From NCBI GenBank assembly GCA_002104945.1, contig MCFH01000046.1, forward strand, positions 62,001-126,000: 64,000 nucleotides of DNA, read 5' to 3'. The DNA comes from Piromyces finnis (taxonomy: Eukaryota; Neocallimastigomycota; Neocallimastigomycetes; Neocallimastigales; Neocallimastigaceae). The notes under the pieces were generated by a model. The model saw only the letters and a list, made by a program, of their open reading frames with translations, did no database searches and was not told the origin of the DNA. Each line of letters opens with the position of its first letter. Position 1 is the first letter of the stretch. The position numbers and the translations under genes were made by a program. This document shows, in pieces, positions 16,702 through 31,700 of the stretch.

Positions 16702-19700
16702 ATGGTGAATATAAATTATAATTTTCAAGCTGATATACATAATGAACTTCAAATATTGTTACAGATTTTAAATGAAAAAGGATGCTATATAAAACAAAAA
16801 AATGAAATTCAAAGAATTATAGAAATCGAAAATATTAAAGATTCAGAAAAATCAAAACTTTTAGATATATTATCTTATTTATTGTTACAACCTGATTTAG
16901 TATTCGAAATCTTACATTTATTTCGAAGCATTGCTATAGAACTTGTTGCTCGTTGGATTATAAAATTAGAAAATGAACCATATTGCTTACAATTACAAAA
17001 CGATGGTGAGAGACCACCAAAAAGAAATAATAATGGCGACCAAATTGAACCAGAACATTTAATGGATATCGATGAAATTGAAGAAACTCTATACAATGAA
17101 AATGAAAAATATATTCTTGCTTTTTCAAAAATATTAATTACTTTACCTCAAGTTAAAAGTTTTGCATTATACATTTTAGGAATTATCGATGTCACCAAGG
17201 AATTAACTCAACTTGTAAAATTAGCTCAAAATAATTTAGACAATTCTGTTGATAAAATAAAAGAGATATTATGTTCATTATATCGTATAACATGTCAAAT
17301 TCCATATTATGAATTAAAAAATCTCTGGGATAGTAGTATATTATATTCATTTTTAGATATTCAAAATAAGGAAATTCAAGTGTATACCATTTTTATTCTT
17401 TCAAAATATCTTAATTTATCAAATGCTGAACAAGATAAGCTTATTGAAAAATACCTTTCCCCAGAAATTTCCAGTCAAGATATGTTAAAAATGGAACCAG
17501 ATCTTTCCAAACTTATCTGGTTAAAGGAAACTGAACTCAATACCAAAGAACAAGCATCAATGTTTATAAATAATTATAAAACAGCTAAGGTGTCATCAAA
17601 TACTCCATTTATTATTGAAAGTCACAATTTATGTAAAATTATAACTGATATCTGTGGTGTTTTATTACCAAATCTTTCTTCATTAACACCTGTTAATAAA
17701 AGTATTCAATTAAATGAATCTAGTCAAACTACCATTACAGATGATAGACTTATTCTCACTCCTACTACTAGAAATAACCTTCATTCTATTGCATTTGCTT
17801 TATCTATCGGATCACCAATTTTACTTGAGGGTGTTTCTGGTTCTGGTAAAACTTGTCTTATTGAAGAAATGGCACGTTTGACCAATCATGAAGATTTAAT
17901 CACTATTCATTTAGGTGATCAAACCGATTCAAAAGTTCTTTTAGGTACTTATGTATGTACAAATATCCCAGGTCAATTCCGTTGGCAACCTGGTGTTTTA
18001 ACAACAGCTGTTACTGAAGGACGTTGGATTTTAATTGAAGATATTAATCTTGCTCCATTAGAAGTCATTTCTGTTTTAATTCCTCTTTTACAAACTCGTA
18101 CACTTTTTATACCAAGTAGAGGTGAAAAGATTAAAGCAGCTGATGGATTCCAAATTTTCGCAACTCAAACTTTGCAAGTATCTTCTAATGGTATTCTCAC
18201 AAAGAAAAGTAATGATAGTATTAGTGAAAATTTATGGACTCAGGTAAGAGTTCAACATTTAAGTTTAGATGAAATTCGTCAAGTACTTACCCAAAAGTAT
18301 CCATCTCTTTTGAGAATTATACCAGCTATTGTTAATACAACTGATGTTATCATTAATCATTGGAAAGAAATTATGCTTTCTTCTCATATTGGCAATAGAT
18401 TATTATCTCTTAGAGATATCATGAAGTGGGCTTTTAGAATTAATCAACTTATTCAATTAGATCATGATACCGGAAATTTTGCAGTCGATCAAGATACCAT
18501 TCAAAAAATATTTTTGGAAGCCGCCGATTGTTTTACCGCCATGATTCCTCAACCAGAAGCTCGTATGAAAATCTTAACTATCATTGGTGAAAAATTAAAT
18601 CTTTCTCCACATTCTATCGAATATATTATCAATAATTATAATCCAGAGTTAAAGGAAGAATCACATACTGTTACTATTGGCCGTGTAAATCTTCCTGCTC
18701 ATCAATATCATAAAGAAAAACAATTATCTTCTAAAGGTGCCTCCAAAAGTATCTTTGCACATACTGTTCATTCTTTACGCACTTTAGAAAAAATCGCTGT
18801 TAGTACTTATTTAAAGGAATCTGTTCTTTTAGTTGGTGAAACTGGTGCTGGTAAAACAACTATTGTTCAATATTTGGCTGAATTATTAGGTCAAAAGTTA
18901 GTTGTAGTCAATTTAAGTCAACAAAGTGAAAGTTCTGATTTATTGGGTGGTTTTAAGCCAGTCGATGTCCATTTATTAGTTTCAATTATTCAAGAAAAGT
19001 TTATTCAACTTTTTAGTGATACTTTCCCAACTAAGAGCAATAAAGCTTTCATTGATTCTGTAAAAAAGGTTATTTCTCGTAAAAAATGGGAAAAATTAAT
19101 TGTAGCCTATCGTAATGCTATTCAAATGTCAAAGAAGCTTTTCAAAAAAAGACAAGAGAAAAATGCCAAACTTTCATCATCCGATGATAATACTCGTAAT
19201 AAAAAGATGAAAAAATCTGAAGATAAAATTAATCTTGAAAAATCCTGGAAGCAATTTGAAAAAGATGTTGATGAATTTGAATTACAATATGAACAAATAA
19301 AAGGTAACTTTTTATTTTCCTTTATTGAAGGATCTTTAGTTAAAGCTATTCAACAAGGTTATTGGATTCTTTTAGATGAAATCAATTTAGCTTCTTCTGA
19401 AACATTAGAAAGTTTAAGTGGTTTATTACAAGGTGCTGAAGGTTCTATTATTCTTACTGAAAGAGGTGATACACATCCTATCAAACGTCATCCAAACTTT
19501 AGAATCTTTGGTTGTATGAATCCTGCTACTGATGTTGGTAAAAAAGATTTACCTCCAGGTTTAAGATCAAGATTTACTGAATTTTATGTAGATTCTCTTG
19601 ATATTTATAAGGAAGACTTAACTCAAGTTGTTCATCGTTATTTAGAAAAATTTGTCGGATCAGATCAAACTATTTCTCAACAAATTGTTGAATTTTATTT

Positions 19701-22700
19701 TGAGGTTAAGAAAGCTTCAAAAATGAATTTATATGATGGTGCTAATCATAGACCTCATTTTAGTATGCGTACTTTAACACGTTCTCTTTCTTATGCCACT
19801 CAGATTGCTCCTGTATACGGATTAAAGCGTTCTCTCTACGAAGGTATTGTTATGACCTTTTTAACTCAGTTAGATGCCAAATCAGCTAGTTTTGTTGATG
19901 CACTTGCAAAAAAATATATTCTTGCCAATATGAGGACCAATGAAATCAATACTTTCTTAAAGCAAATTCCTAAATGTCCTTCTTCTGACTCTTCTAAATA
20001 TGATCTTTTCCAAAGCTTTTGGTTAGAAAAGGGAGAATTTGAATCTCCAGAAGATGATGATTATATTAAAAAATATATTATTACTCCATCAGTTGATAAT
20101 AATATGAAAAATTTAGCACGTGCTATCTATTCCAGAAAATTCCCAGTCTTAATCCAAGGTCCAACTTCAAGTGGTAAAACTAGTATGGTAGAGTACATCG
20201 CTAGAAGAACTCATCATCGTTTTGTTCGTATTAATAATCATGAACACACTGATTTACAAGAATATTTGGGTATGTATGTATCTGATTCTTCAGGTCAGTT
20301 AGTTTTTCAAGAAGGTGTTTTGGTTGAAGCCTTAAGAAAAGGTTATTGGATTGTTTTAGATGAATTGAATTTAGCTCCAACTGATGTTTTAGAAGCATTG
20401 AATCGTTTATTGGATGACAATCGTGAATTACTTATTAATGAAACCCAGGAAATTGTTAAACCACATCCACATTTTATGCTTTTTGCTACTCAAAATCCAT
20501 CAGGTTTATATGGTGGTAGAAAAGCTCTTTCTCGTGCTTTCAAAAATAGATTCTTAGAATTAAACTTTGATGATTTCCCAGAAAATGAATTAGAACAAAT
20601 TTTAGAACAACGTTGTCAAATTCCTCCATCTTATTGTAAAAAATTAGTTATTGTTTATAAGGAACTTCAACAAGTACGTCAAAAAACTCGTATGTTTGAA
20701 GGTAGACATAGTTTCATTACTTTGAGAGATTTGTTTAGATGGGCGGAAAGACATGCTATGGGATATCAAGAACTTGCTCAAGATGGATTTATGATTTTAG
20801 GAGAAAGAATCAGAAAGGAATCTGAAAAAGCAGTAGTTAAACAAATTATTGAAAAAGCTATGAAGGTTAAATTAGTAGAAGAAAAAATTTATGATTGTGA
20901 ATCAATTCCTGATTTTACTAATTGTATCAAGACCATCAACAATCCTTCTGAACCATTAGTTTCTAATGAAGCTATTCAAGAATTTAAGAAGGTTGTATGG
21001 AACAAGGCAATGAAACGTCTTTTTACTTTAGTATCTAAATGTATTCAACATCAAGAACCTGTTCTTTTAGTAGGTGAAACTGGTTGTGGTAAGACAACTG
21101 TTTGTCAAGTATTAGCAGCTATCCGTAATCAGAAATTGCATATTGTTAATTGTCATCAACATACTGAAACCTCAGATTTCCTTGGTGATCAAAGACCACA
21201 TCGTGACAAGGAAAAAAATATGGCTATTGCTAAAAATGAAATGATTAACTTTTTAACTGCTCATTTTTCTGAAGAATATCAAGCAGAAACTTTACATTCT
21301 ATGGAATTTATGGATGTTCTTAAGCTTTTTGAATCAAAAACCAAAAAGTCTACTTTGAATGATGAAGAAATTCTTCAAGAAGTTTCAAGAATTAAAGGAG
21401 AAATTACTAAAGCTAGGACATTATTTGAATGGAAGGATGGTCCATTGATTTCTGCAATGAAGCAAGGTGATATGTTCTTATTAGATGAAATTTCGTTAGC
21501 TGATGATTCTGTTCTTGAACGTTTGAATAGTGTACTTGAACCAAAAAGACAATTAGTTCTTGCCGAAAAGGGGGGTAAGAATGTTGAAGAAATTGTTGCA
21601 AATAAAAACTTTTTATTCTTAGCAACTATGAATCCAGGTGGTGATTATGGTAAGAAGGAATTATCACCTGCTCTTCGTAATCGTTTCACGGAAATTTGGG
21701 TTCCACAAATTGTAGATGATGATGATTTATTACAAATTATGAATCAAAATTTAACTACTGAAGCTATTCAACCTTTCGGTAAACAAATCTTAAACTTTAT
21801 CACTTGGTTCTCTAATGAAGTTAATAAAGGACGTACTATTTTCAGTTTAAGAGATATTCTTTCTTGGATCAATTTTATTAATTTAACTCATGAAATCATT
21901 ACTCCAGAAATTGCCTTTTTACATGGTGGTTCAATGGTATTTTTGGATGGTTTAGGTATTAACCCAATGTTAGGTGTAAGTGCTTCTAGCTTAGATGATG
22001 GAAAATTCAGGAAATCTTGTGAAAAGAAATTAATTTCATTTGCTAATATCAATAAAGAAGCTCCAAAGAAGGATCTTTCACACGCCATTGAAATAACAAA
22101 TGCAGACATTATCAATAATGATGAAATTTTTGGAATTTATCCATTTACTATTCCAAAAGGTAAATACCCACCTCAACAAGTTAAATTTGATTTTAAGGCT
22201 CCAACTACATTAAAGAATACCATGCGTGTATTAAGAGCACTTCAATTAAAGAAACCAATTCTTTTAGAAGGAAGTCCTGGTGTTGGTAAAACAAGTTTAA
22301 TTGCTAATTTAGCTTCCGTTTCAGGTTGTAAATTAGTTAGAATTAATTTATCAGAACAAACAGATTTAATGGATTTATTTGGTTCTGATTTACCAGTAGA
22401 AGGTGGTAGTAGTGGTGAATTTTCATGGAGAGATGGTCTTTTCTTAAAGGCTATGCAAGAAGGTGATTGGGTTCTTTTAGATGAACTTAATCTTGCATCT
22501 CAATCTGTTTTGGAAGGATTGAATGCTTGTTTAGATCACAGAGCTACAGTTTATATTCCTGAATTAGATAAAACATTCTCATGTTCTCCAGAGTTCAGAG
22601 TTTTTGGTGCTCAAAATCCTCAACAACAAGGTGGTGGCAGAAAAGGTTTACCAAAATCTTTCTTGAATAGATTTACTCAAGTTTATGTTGATCAATTGGG

Positions 22701-25700
22701 TATGGATGACTTGCTTTGTATTAGTCAAAGTTTATATCCAGATATTGGAAAGGATCTTATTGAAAAGATGATTAAATTTAACTGTCGTATGCATGAAGAT
22801 ACCATGATTAATTATATTTTTGGTCGTAAAGGTGCTCCTTGGGAATTCAATTTACGTGATGTCTTTAGATGGATTGATTTAACTCGTAGCTGTACATTCT
22901 CTCGTGCATTTGATCCAACAGAATACATTGATATGGTTTATATTCAAAGAATGAGAACTCATGAAGATCGTGAATATGTTAAAAAGCTTTATTTAGAGAT
23001 TTTTGGTGAAGACTATCCACAAAAACCTAATCCAAATATTAATATTTCTAATGAATATGTTCAAATTGGACATTCTACTTTACCAAGACAATCTCATAAC
23101 CGTTTTGATTTCCAAAATAATAATTATGAACTTCTTACAACCTTCCTTAAACCTTTAGAATCTTTAATGAAGTGTGTTGAACTTAACTGGATGGCAATTT
23201 TAACAGGTGCAACAGCTACAGGAAAAACTTCTATGGTTAGATTATTAGCAAATATAACAGGCAATGAACTCTTTGAATTCTCTATGAATAGTGGTGTTGA
23301 TACAATGGAATTATTAGGTGGTTTTGAACAATTTGATATTAATCGTCATGTTAGTCATTTATTAGAAAGAGTTAAATCATTTGTTGCCTCTATTATTAAA
23401 TCAGAAATTTTAAAGGAAGACTCCTCTTATACTCTTAATCTTTTAAGTGAAGTTTCTAAAGCTTTCCATTTAATTGAAACAACAGCTTTGACAGATATTG
23501 TTAAGTCAGATACTATTGGCGATTTTTTGAGACAATTAAAAGACCTTTTAGAAAGACACCAAAGTGAATCATTTATGGGTGAATTTGTGAAGATTCAAAA
23601 TCTCTACCAAAATATTGTTAAGTTACAAGATGAAAATGTTCGTGGTAGTTTTGAATGGATTGATGGTATTCTTCTTCAAGCTCTTGAAAATGGTAATTGG
23701 CTTTTAATTGATAATGCAAATTATTGTAACCCTTCTGTTCTTGATCGTTTGAATGGTTTATTAGAACCAAATGGATTGCTTTTTGTTAATGAAAGAGGTT
23801 TAGTTAATGGTGAAGTTAAAACTGTTCGTCCACATCCAAACTTTAGAATCTTCCTTACTGTTGACCCAAAGAATGGTGAAATCTCTAGAGCTATGAGAAA
23901 TAGAGGTGTTGAAATTGCATTGATTGATGCATTAGCTGTTGAAGAAAATTCATCTTCATCTATCGAAAGTGATAAATGTATGAATATGGTTAAACTTTTC
24001 AATAGTTTTGGTATCCCAGGTCAAGATTTACCAAATCTTTTTTCAAAATTACATCAAGATATTAAGTCTAAGAGTTCTTTTAATAATATTAATCCATATA
24101 AACTTATTCTTTGTGGTAAATTGTTTATAGAAAGAGTTCAAAGAGGTCAAAATTATGTTGAAGCTGCCAAAGAAACTATTAACTTATTATATCTTGATCA
24201 ATTAAATATTTCACTTGATCAAGTCCAAATTGATGTTCCAGTTTATGATGATTATACCTCAATACTTGCTCCACTTAGCTGGCCATACTTTGTTTCAGGT
24301 GATTTTATTAAGTCATCACCATCTCTTGCAATGGTTTGTTATCATGGTTCTTTCCTTTACTTTATATTAAAGTGTTTGGATGAAAAGAAAACTGAATTTT
24401 TCGGTGATAATATTGATCCAAAGAAGGTTTTAGATGCTTCATTTAGATATTTCGTTATTAACTCTACTCTTAAGGATTGGACTTATCGTGTAGAATGGTT
24501 AAAGTACATCTATAATATTCTCAATGACAATTATTTGAAGAAGGCTGTGAAAAATATTATTAATATTTTTGTTACTCTTTTTGGATCTTCTTTCATGCAA
24601 CTTTATGCTCTTTCATTAGGTAATATTTCTCGTCAACTCAATATTCCTAGGGATGTTATTCTTCTTCAAAGCATTTCTTTGGAAAACTACAATTCATATC
24701 TTTTCAAACAAATTGAAGGTGAAATTAAACGTTTAAATAATGAAGAATTAGGTAACTCTTGGATTATATTTAAAGAAGCACCAAAGGCACTTAACATTTA
24801 CTATCAATTGGAACAAAAGAAAATTCAATCTGATCTTATATACAAAAGAGTTGCTTCCATAAAAATCAGTCAATTATCTGTTATTCAACAATCTTATGGT
24901 TATAGTCAAGGAAGAATTCTTGAATCACAACTTTCACATCCAATTATTAAATATTTCTATGATTTATTTAATATATTGAATGATCTTATTAGTACTTTTA
25001 TAAATGAAAATATGTTAAATGGCGACATTGGTTTTTTTGAAGAAATTATGAATAACTATTCTAATTTATGGGATAATGTTCAAGAAAAAGAATTAGATTT
25101 TAATTTAGTCTATATTATCTTAACTAAACTTTTAACTCTTCTTAATGATATTCCAATAGTTATGCATTCCGAGCCACAAAGTCAATTAATTGAAAACATT
25201 AAGAAGGGATTAAATCTTAGCAATATACATTCAAATTCACTTTATTGGAAGAATACTGGTATATTAATGTTACAATCAAATGATTTATTTAAAGCTGAAA
25301 AGACCTTCCGTACATTAAATGAAATGATTAATATATCAAGTGCTAAATTTAACGAATGGATTGCTCATCCATTTATATATACCAATTCAGAGTTAAGACA
25401 TTCACTTTCAGAAGGTATGGCCACTTTGTATTATTTAAATAAGAAGAATAATCAAAATGAATCAATTCATGAACTTTTTAGTTTAATAAAGGGACTTCCA
25501 GAAAAGCTTGAAGGAAAAATTAAAGCCAATATTAAGGAGATTGAAGATTTTAAAACTAATATTTTAAACGGTGTTAACGATGATATTGATCAAACTTTAT
25601 TAGATACTGAACCATTATCTTTACTTGTTAAACAAAATGAAAAATTGAGAGGCAGTGAAATTTGGTCTTTAATGGATTATCAATCATTATTAAATGAAAT

Positions 25701-28700
25701 GAACTTTATTTATCAAACAATAAAGATATTTGATAACGTTAAAAATAAGAAATCTATTCCAAAATATGAAGCTGAAGAATATGTTGAAGCTATAAAATCA
25801 TTAAATCAATTTATGATTCAATCAACCTCTCGTCCACCACTTGATTCATGGCAATATATATATTTAGGTTGGTTAGTCAATACCAATGAATTGGAAAATA
25901 GTGAATTAAGTTATAATGAAAAACTTATTGATGGAATTATCAATGAAAGTATTCTTAAATGGCATGAAAGATTATGGAATAATGTATTCCAAACTTGTAT
26001 TAATGCAAATCATGAAGGTCTTACTGAAAAATTATTATTAGATGGTTCTTCCTTCTTATATACAAGTTTACAAACATATTTTGTATCAACCATTCTTCAA
26101 AATTCAGTTCAATGCTCCGCATATGAATATAAAGATTTAATTGAAAAAGTTACTTGCATAGAAGAGCATTTCAAAGCTGAACAGCAAAAGTTTACTCGTA
26201 CATCAAATGAAATTGCACAAATCATATATACTATTAGAAGTGTTGTTGTAACTTATCAATCTTCATTCCAGGAAGAAGACTATGTTAAAATTTTAGCTCT
26301 TTTAAATCAATTATTTAATATTTCTGTTGAAGATGATGCTCTTAGAGGAACGGTTATTCAAGACCTTGTTGTTCTTTTAAGAAAATCTTCTGATGAGGTA
26401 TTCCAAATGCTATTTGCAAAATACATTATTTCTATATTTGATCGATTAAAGAAAATTAATGATCCTATGGAAATGGGTCAAGTATGGATTAGTACAGGTC
26501 TCTTATTAGTAATGGTAATTATTCCAAAATTCCCAGTTGATCCAGCTGCTGAAGTTATTGTTGAAAAATTCTTATTAGAACAATTAATTAACTATTATGA
26601 AACAGAAATTTATACTCAGAAAGAAATTGAAAAAATCAACAAGGGTGATAGTCAAAGTTCAATCATTAGAGGGCTTCAGGAAAAATTAACAAACATTAAA
26701 ACTAAACTTTCTGAATTATTATTAAAAGTTCCATTAAGACCAAAGAAAACTATGATTTTATCAATATTCCAAGATTTAGAACAATTAAGTAAAACTTTCT
26801 TAAATGAAATTCAATTATTTGAAATTGTTCATAATTTAAGTTCTGCTGAAAAAGAAACTTATCTTCAACGCGAATCTTTATTACAAAGTAATTTATATAA
26901 CTTTATTGAAAGAATGCAAACCAATTATCCAAAATACATGGATTTATTAAAGCCAATATTTATTGCAATTTATCAAGTTAAATATGGTTTAAAGTTAATT
27001 TCGAGCACTGTTAATCATGAAAGTAATGAACAAGATATTGAAGTAATTATTAATAGTTTAATGAACTTTGGTAAGAGTGATATTTGGACACAATCTATTC
27101 CATCGAATCTTTCACAATTAGATCAATTAAAAAGAAATCTTAAGGTCAAGAAGAATTTAGAAGATGATAAGATTGACTTATATATTGAATTATTAAATAC
27201 ATTTATTATTAGATTAAGTCAACAAGTTAAAATTACAGGTGTTACAGCTCTATACTATCATCAAATAAATTTGATATATATGGAACTTTCTCGTATTATT
27301 ACATTAATTGAAGAAAAGGAAAGAGAAAAAATCAAAGAAGAAGAAGAATTATATAAATATAAAACTAAGGATAATGATGTTATGGTTGATAAAGATGAAG
27401 AAGAAGAAGAATTTAAGGAACTTTTCCCTGATTATTATGAAGATTTTGAAGATGTTACTAGTACAGCTTTAGATGATGGAAGCAAAAAACCATCTAAAGA
27501 ATCAAAAGAAACAAATAAATCTCTTTTAAGTAAGTCTCGTTTAGGAAAAATTGAAAAAATTGCTTCAAAAATTGTTGAATCTCAAAGATTGTTTATGTTA
27601 CAAAATTATTCGGATGAAGTATTAATGAATTACAATGCTTTTGTAAATTCATATAACATGGCAGGAGTAATTATTAAAGAAACTACTCCATATTTATCAG
27701 ATAACATTGATTATACATGCTTTAATGGAAATCTTGTTATGGTCCATGAAATCAAAAAACGCGTTAATGGTGATAGCCAATCAAAGAATTATAACTTTTA
27801 CAAAGATGAAAATATAATCGAAGTTTCTAAATCTATTCCAATTTTAATTGAAATGGAGAATAAATTGCATGAGTTACTTCAAAAATGGCCAGGTCACTCA
27901 GTATTACTTCAGTTATCTACTATATGTAAAAGAATTGCATTGTTCCCAGTTACTTCTCCTGTAATTAAAATATTAACTGGCTTAGAAATTTTAATTCAAA
28001 AGTGTGATGAATGGGAAGCTTATGCTAGTAAAGAAGTTTCTATTAAGGCTGAAATGAATAAGGTCATTGAATTAATTGTAGAATGGAGAAAGTATGAATT
28101 AAAGCTTTGGTGGGATTTATTAGAAGTCCAAGATAAAGAATATGCTGAAAAGGCTTCTAAACTTTGGTTCTATTTGTATAAAATTATTATTGAACCAATT
28201 AATAAATGCAGTGAATTAACAATGGAAATTAGTTTAGATGATTACGAAGAAATATATTCTGGAATATTAAGCGGTGTTGATCAATTTATTAGAAATTCTT
28301 CTTTGGGTGAATTCTCATCAAGATTACAAATGATCTATCAATTTTACATTCAAATTACTAAATATCATAAATCATCTAATATGACTATTATTATTTCTAA
28401 TATTCTCTGGAACATTCATCAATATTATAGCCAATTTTCTGATAATATTAATGAATTCTTAAAGACATCCAGAAAACCGATTGAAAAAGAATTAAAGAAT
28501 TATGTTAAGATTGCTAAATGGAAGGATGTTAATATTTATGCATTAAAGGAAAGTGCTAAAAGAACTCACTATCAATTAAACAAATTTATTAAAAAGTATA
28601 AAGAAATCTTAAACACATCAATTTATAATAAAATTCTTGAAATTCAAAATAAGTATATAAGCAACCAAGAGCCAAAAATTAATACAAGCTTAGGAACATA

Positions 28701-31700
28701 TTCATCTGCTCGTGATTATTTCGATTCAATTAAAGGTAGATTAGTACCAATTATGGAAATTCAAAATGATAAATTAATCGTTAAGGTTGAAAAGGAAATA
28801 GAAAATAAAGAAAGATTGAGTCAGATACCATTAATATTAAAGAAAATGAAATCTATTACCAAAGAATTTTTACGTAATGGATTGTATACAAATAAGGCCA
28901 ATATCATGGAAGAACTTTGTGAAACTATTATTGAACGTTTGAAAGAATTTAAAAAGCAAAATGATACTTTATCTGACGATGCAAAGGATGAAAAGGCATG
29001 GAAACTTCAAAAGTCTTTAAGAAAGAAGGCTTTATCAGATTTATTTAGTCAATTTAAAAAAATGGGTATCCGTTTAAGAAGTGTTAAGCATTTCGAAAAC
29101 CAAAAGAAAACTGATTATATTTTCAAGTTAAATCATACTGTTGGTGAATCTTTCGAACTTATTCATCCATCATCAATTAAATCTGGTTTATTCAAGCAAA
29201 TTGAAAATATGGAAAGACAATCAAATGATAGATATTATAAGTTTATTGCATATATTTCTTTATTAAGATCTCTTACTCATGAAGCTTCTCCAGATTTAAG
29301 TGAATTAGATGTTCAAAGATCATTAAGTTCAGAAGAACATATGCTTTACATGATACTCCAACAAAGAACAGTTCTTGCAAGTTTAAATGAAAATTATTCT
29401 AAATTCATGTATTTATATCACCAATTACAGGACATTTATAAATTGGCTCAATCATCCGATTCTACTACTGATATAATATTAAGTAATGATGCTTTTATTC
29501 AATCCTTAAAGGAACAAAAATTCATTATTGATGAAATTTACGATTATGTTCATCAAATCAGTTATATTCAACATATTAGAAAAGAAGATGGACAAAAGGT
29601 AATTGCCATTTTAGAAAAAATTAAAAAATGCAAGAAAGCAACTGATAAATTCTATCATTCATTAATCACTAAAGCTGAACAATATCAAGTTAATAGTCCA
29701 TTAAAGAATTGTGAATTACAATCATTATTTGATAACAATTTCACTGTCTTTAATGAAATTTCTCAAGATATTAATGGTGTTGTCAAACCTTCATCCTTAA
29801 TATTAGAATTAGCTAATAAATTAGAAAAAACTTCCAAAAAATTAAATGTAATCCCAACCAAATTAGAAGATAAAACTAATCTTGACGTTGTAAGCATTAA
29901 TACTATTGTTAATAATATTAATCAAATCATTGAAAATATTATGATTTCATTCCAAAATATTAATGCTAACTTAAAGGAACAAGAAAATGAACATAATCAA
30001 GAAAACATAGAAGAAGATGAGTTTGAAGATATTCATGTTAATGAAATTAATAAAAATTTATTAAATTCTAAGGAAACCTTGAAGATTGAAAAAGTCATTG
30101 AACTAACTTTGCAATTATTCAGTTTAATTAATGAATTACCAAATGAAAAATTAATAAGAGAATTTTCATTACAACAGGTTCAAAACATGTTTGTTATTTA
30201 TGACCATTATAACACTATAGTTCAACAACAAATATATGAATATATTTGTTTCCATAGAGTATTTATAAAGTTTTCTCTTATTAACTGTAAGCTTTTTATT
30301 TCTTTATACAAGTCTGGTCTTTCTATTCCAAAGATTTATAGTGGTGAAGAAGAAATTATGGAAGATAATGTTGCTGGTACAGGTATTGGTGAAGGTCAAG
30401 GTAATAAAAATGTTAGTGATGAAATTGAAAATGAAGACCAAATAGAAGGTACTCAAGATGAACAAACTCAACAACCACAGGATAATGAAAATAAGGATAA
30501 AGATGATAATGCTATTGAAATGAACGATGACTTTGAAGGAAAATTAGAAGATGTTGAAAGACAACCAGGAGATGAAGACGATGAAGAAGAAGAGGATGAA
30601 GATGGTGAAGAGGAAGAACTTGAAGAGCAAATGGGTGATATTGATGAAGATCAATCAAATGTTGTTGATGAAAAGATGTGGAATGATGAAGAAGATGAGA
30701 AGGCTGATGAAAATGAAAAGACTGAAAAGGATTCAGAAGCAAAGGGTGAAAATAGTCAAGAAGAAATGGTTGCAAAGAATGATGAAGAATTAGAACAAGC
30801 TAAAGATGATGAAAAAGATGCTAAAGAAAAGAATAAGGATAAAAAGGAGGAAAAACAAGAACAAAATAATGATGACGAACAAAAAGAAGAAATTAATGAT
30901 TATAATGAAGATATGTTTGAAGAAAATAATAATATTGATATTAAGAGTATGGATAATCCATTAAAGGAAGAAGAAGAAGAAGAAGGAGATGATGATGATA
31001 TGGAATTACCTGATGACCTAAACTTGGATGGTGGTGATGAAGATGATTCTAAACAACAAGATATGGATGTAGATGATAAGAACGAAGATCAAGACTCAAT
31101 GGATGTTGATGAAGAAGTACAAGAAACTGATGATCAAGTTATGGAAAAGGAAATTCCTCAAGAATTTCAAGAACTTCCGGATGATAATATCGGAGGTGAA
31201 GAAGAAATTGATGAAGAAAATGCTAATCCAGAAGGAGAAGGTGAAGAAGGTGAAGGCGAAGAAGAAGAAGGACAAGATGAAGATGAAAATCAAGAAGAAA
31301 ATGGTGAAAATATGGACGAAGATATGGAAAATAATATTGCTGTAAAAGACGAAAATGAAGAAGAAACCGCAAAAGAAGAAAATGCTGTTGATGAAAATAA
31401 GGAAAATGAAAATGAAGCTACAATGGATAATACTGAAGTTAAGCAACAACAAAGTGAAAATCAATACGGAGTACAAGATGAATTTGGCAACGACAATAAT
31501 GAAGATAATGATCTCGAAAACATTGATGATAATAATGCAGCTTCCTCTCAACAAGAATTTGGAAATGATAATTCTAATAATGATATGGCAGCAACAACCT
31601 CTTCAATGCAAAACATGACACTAGAAGAACAAAAGAAGAGACAACCTCGTGAAATTAATCCAAATCGTTCATTAGGTGATTACTTAAAGGAATGGAAGAA

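Noticed and set aside
31096-31554. Minus-strand Phe/Ile-rich ORF, membrane-like
   Set aside because: Shadow of the Asp/Glu-rich segment of midasin; GAA codons read as TTC.
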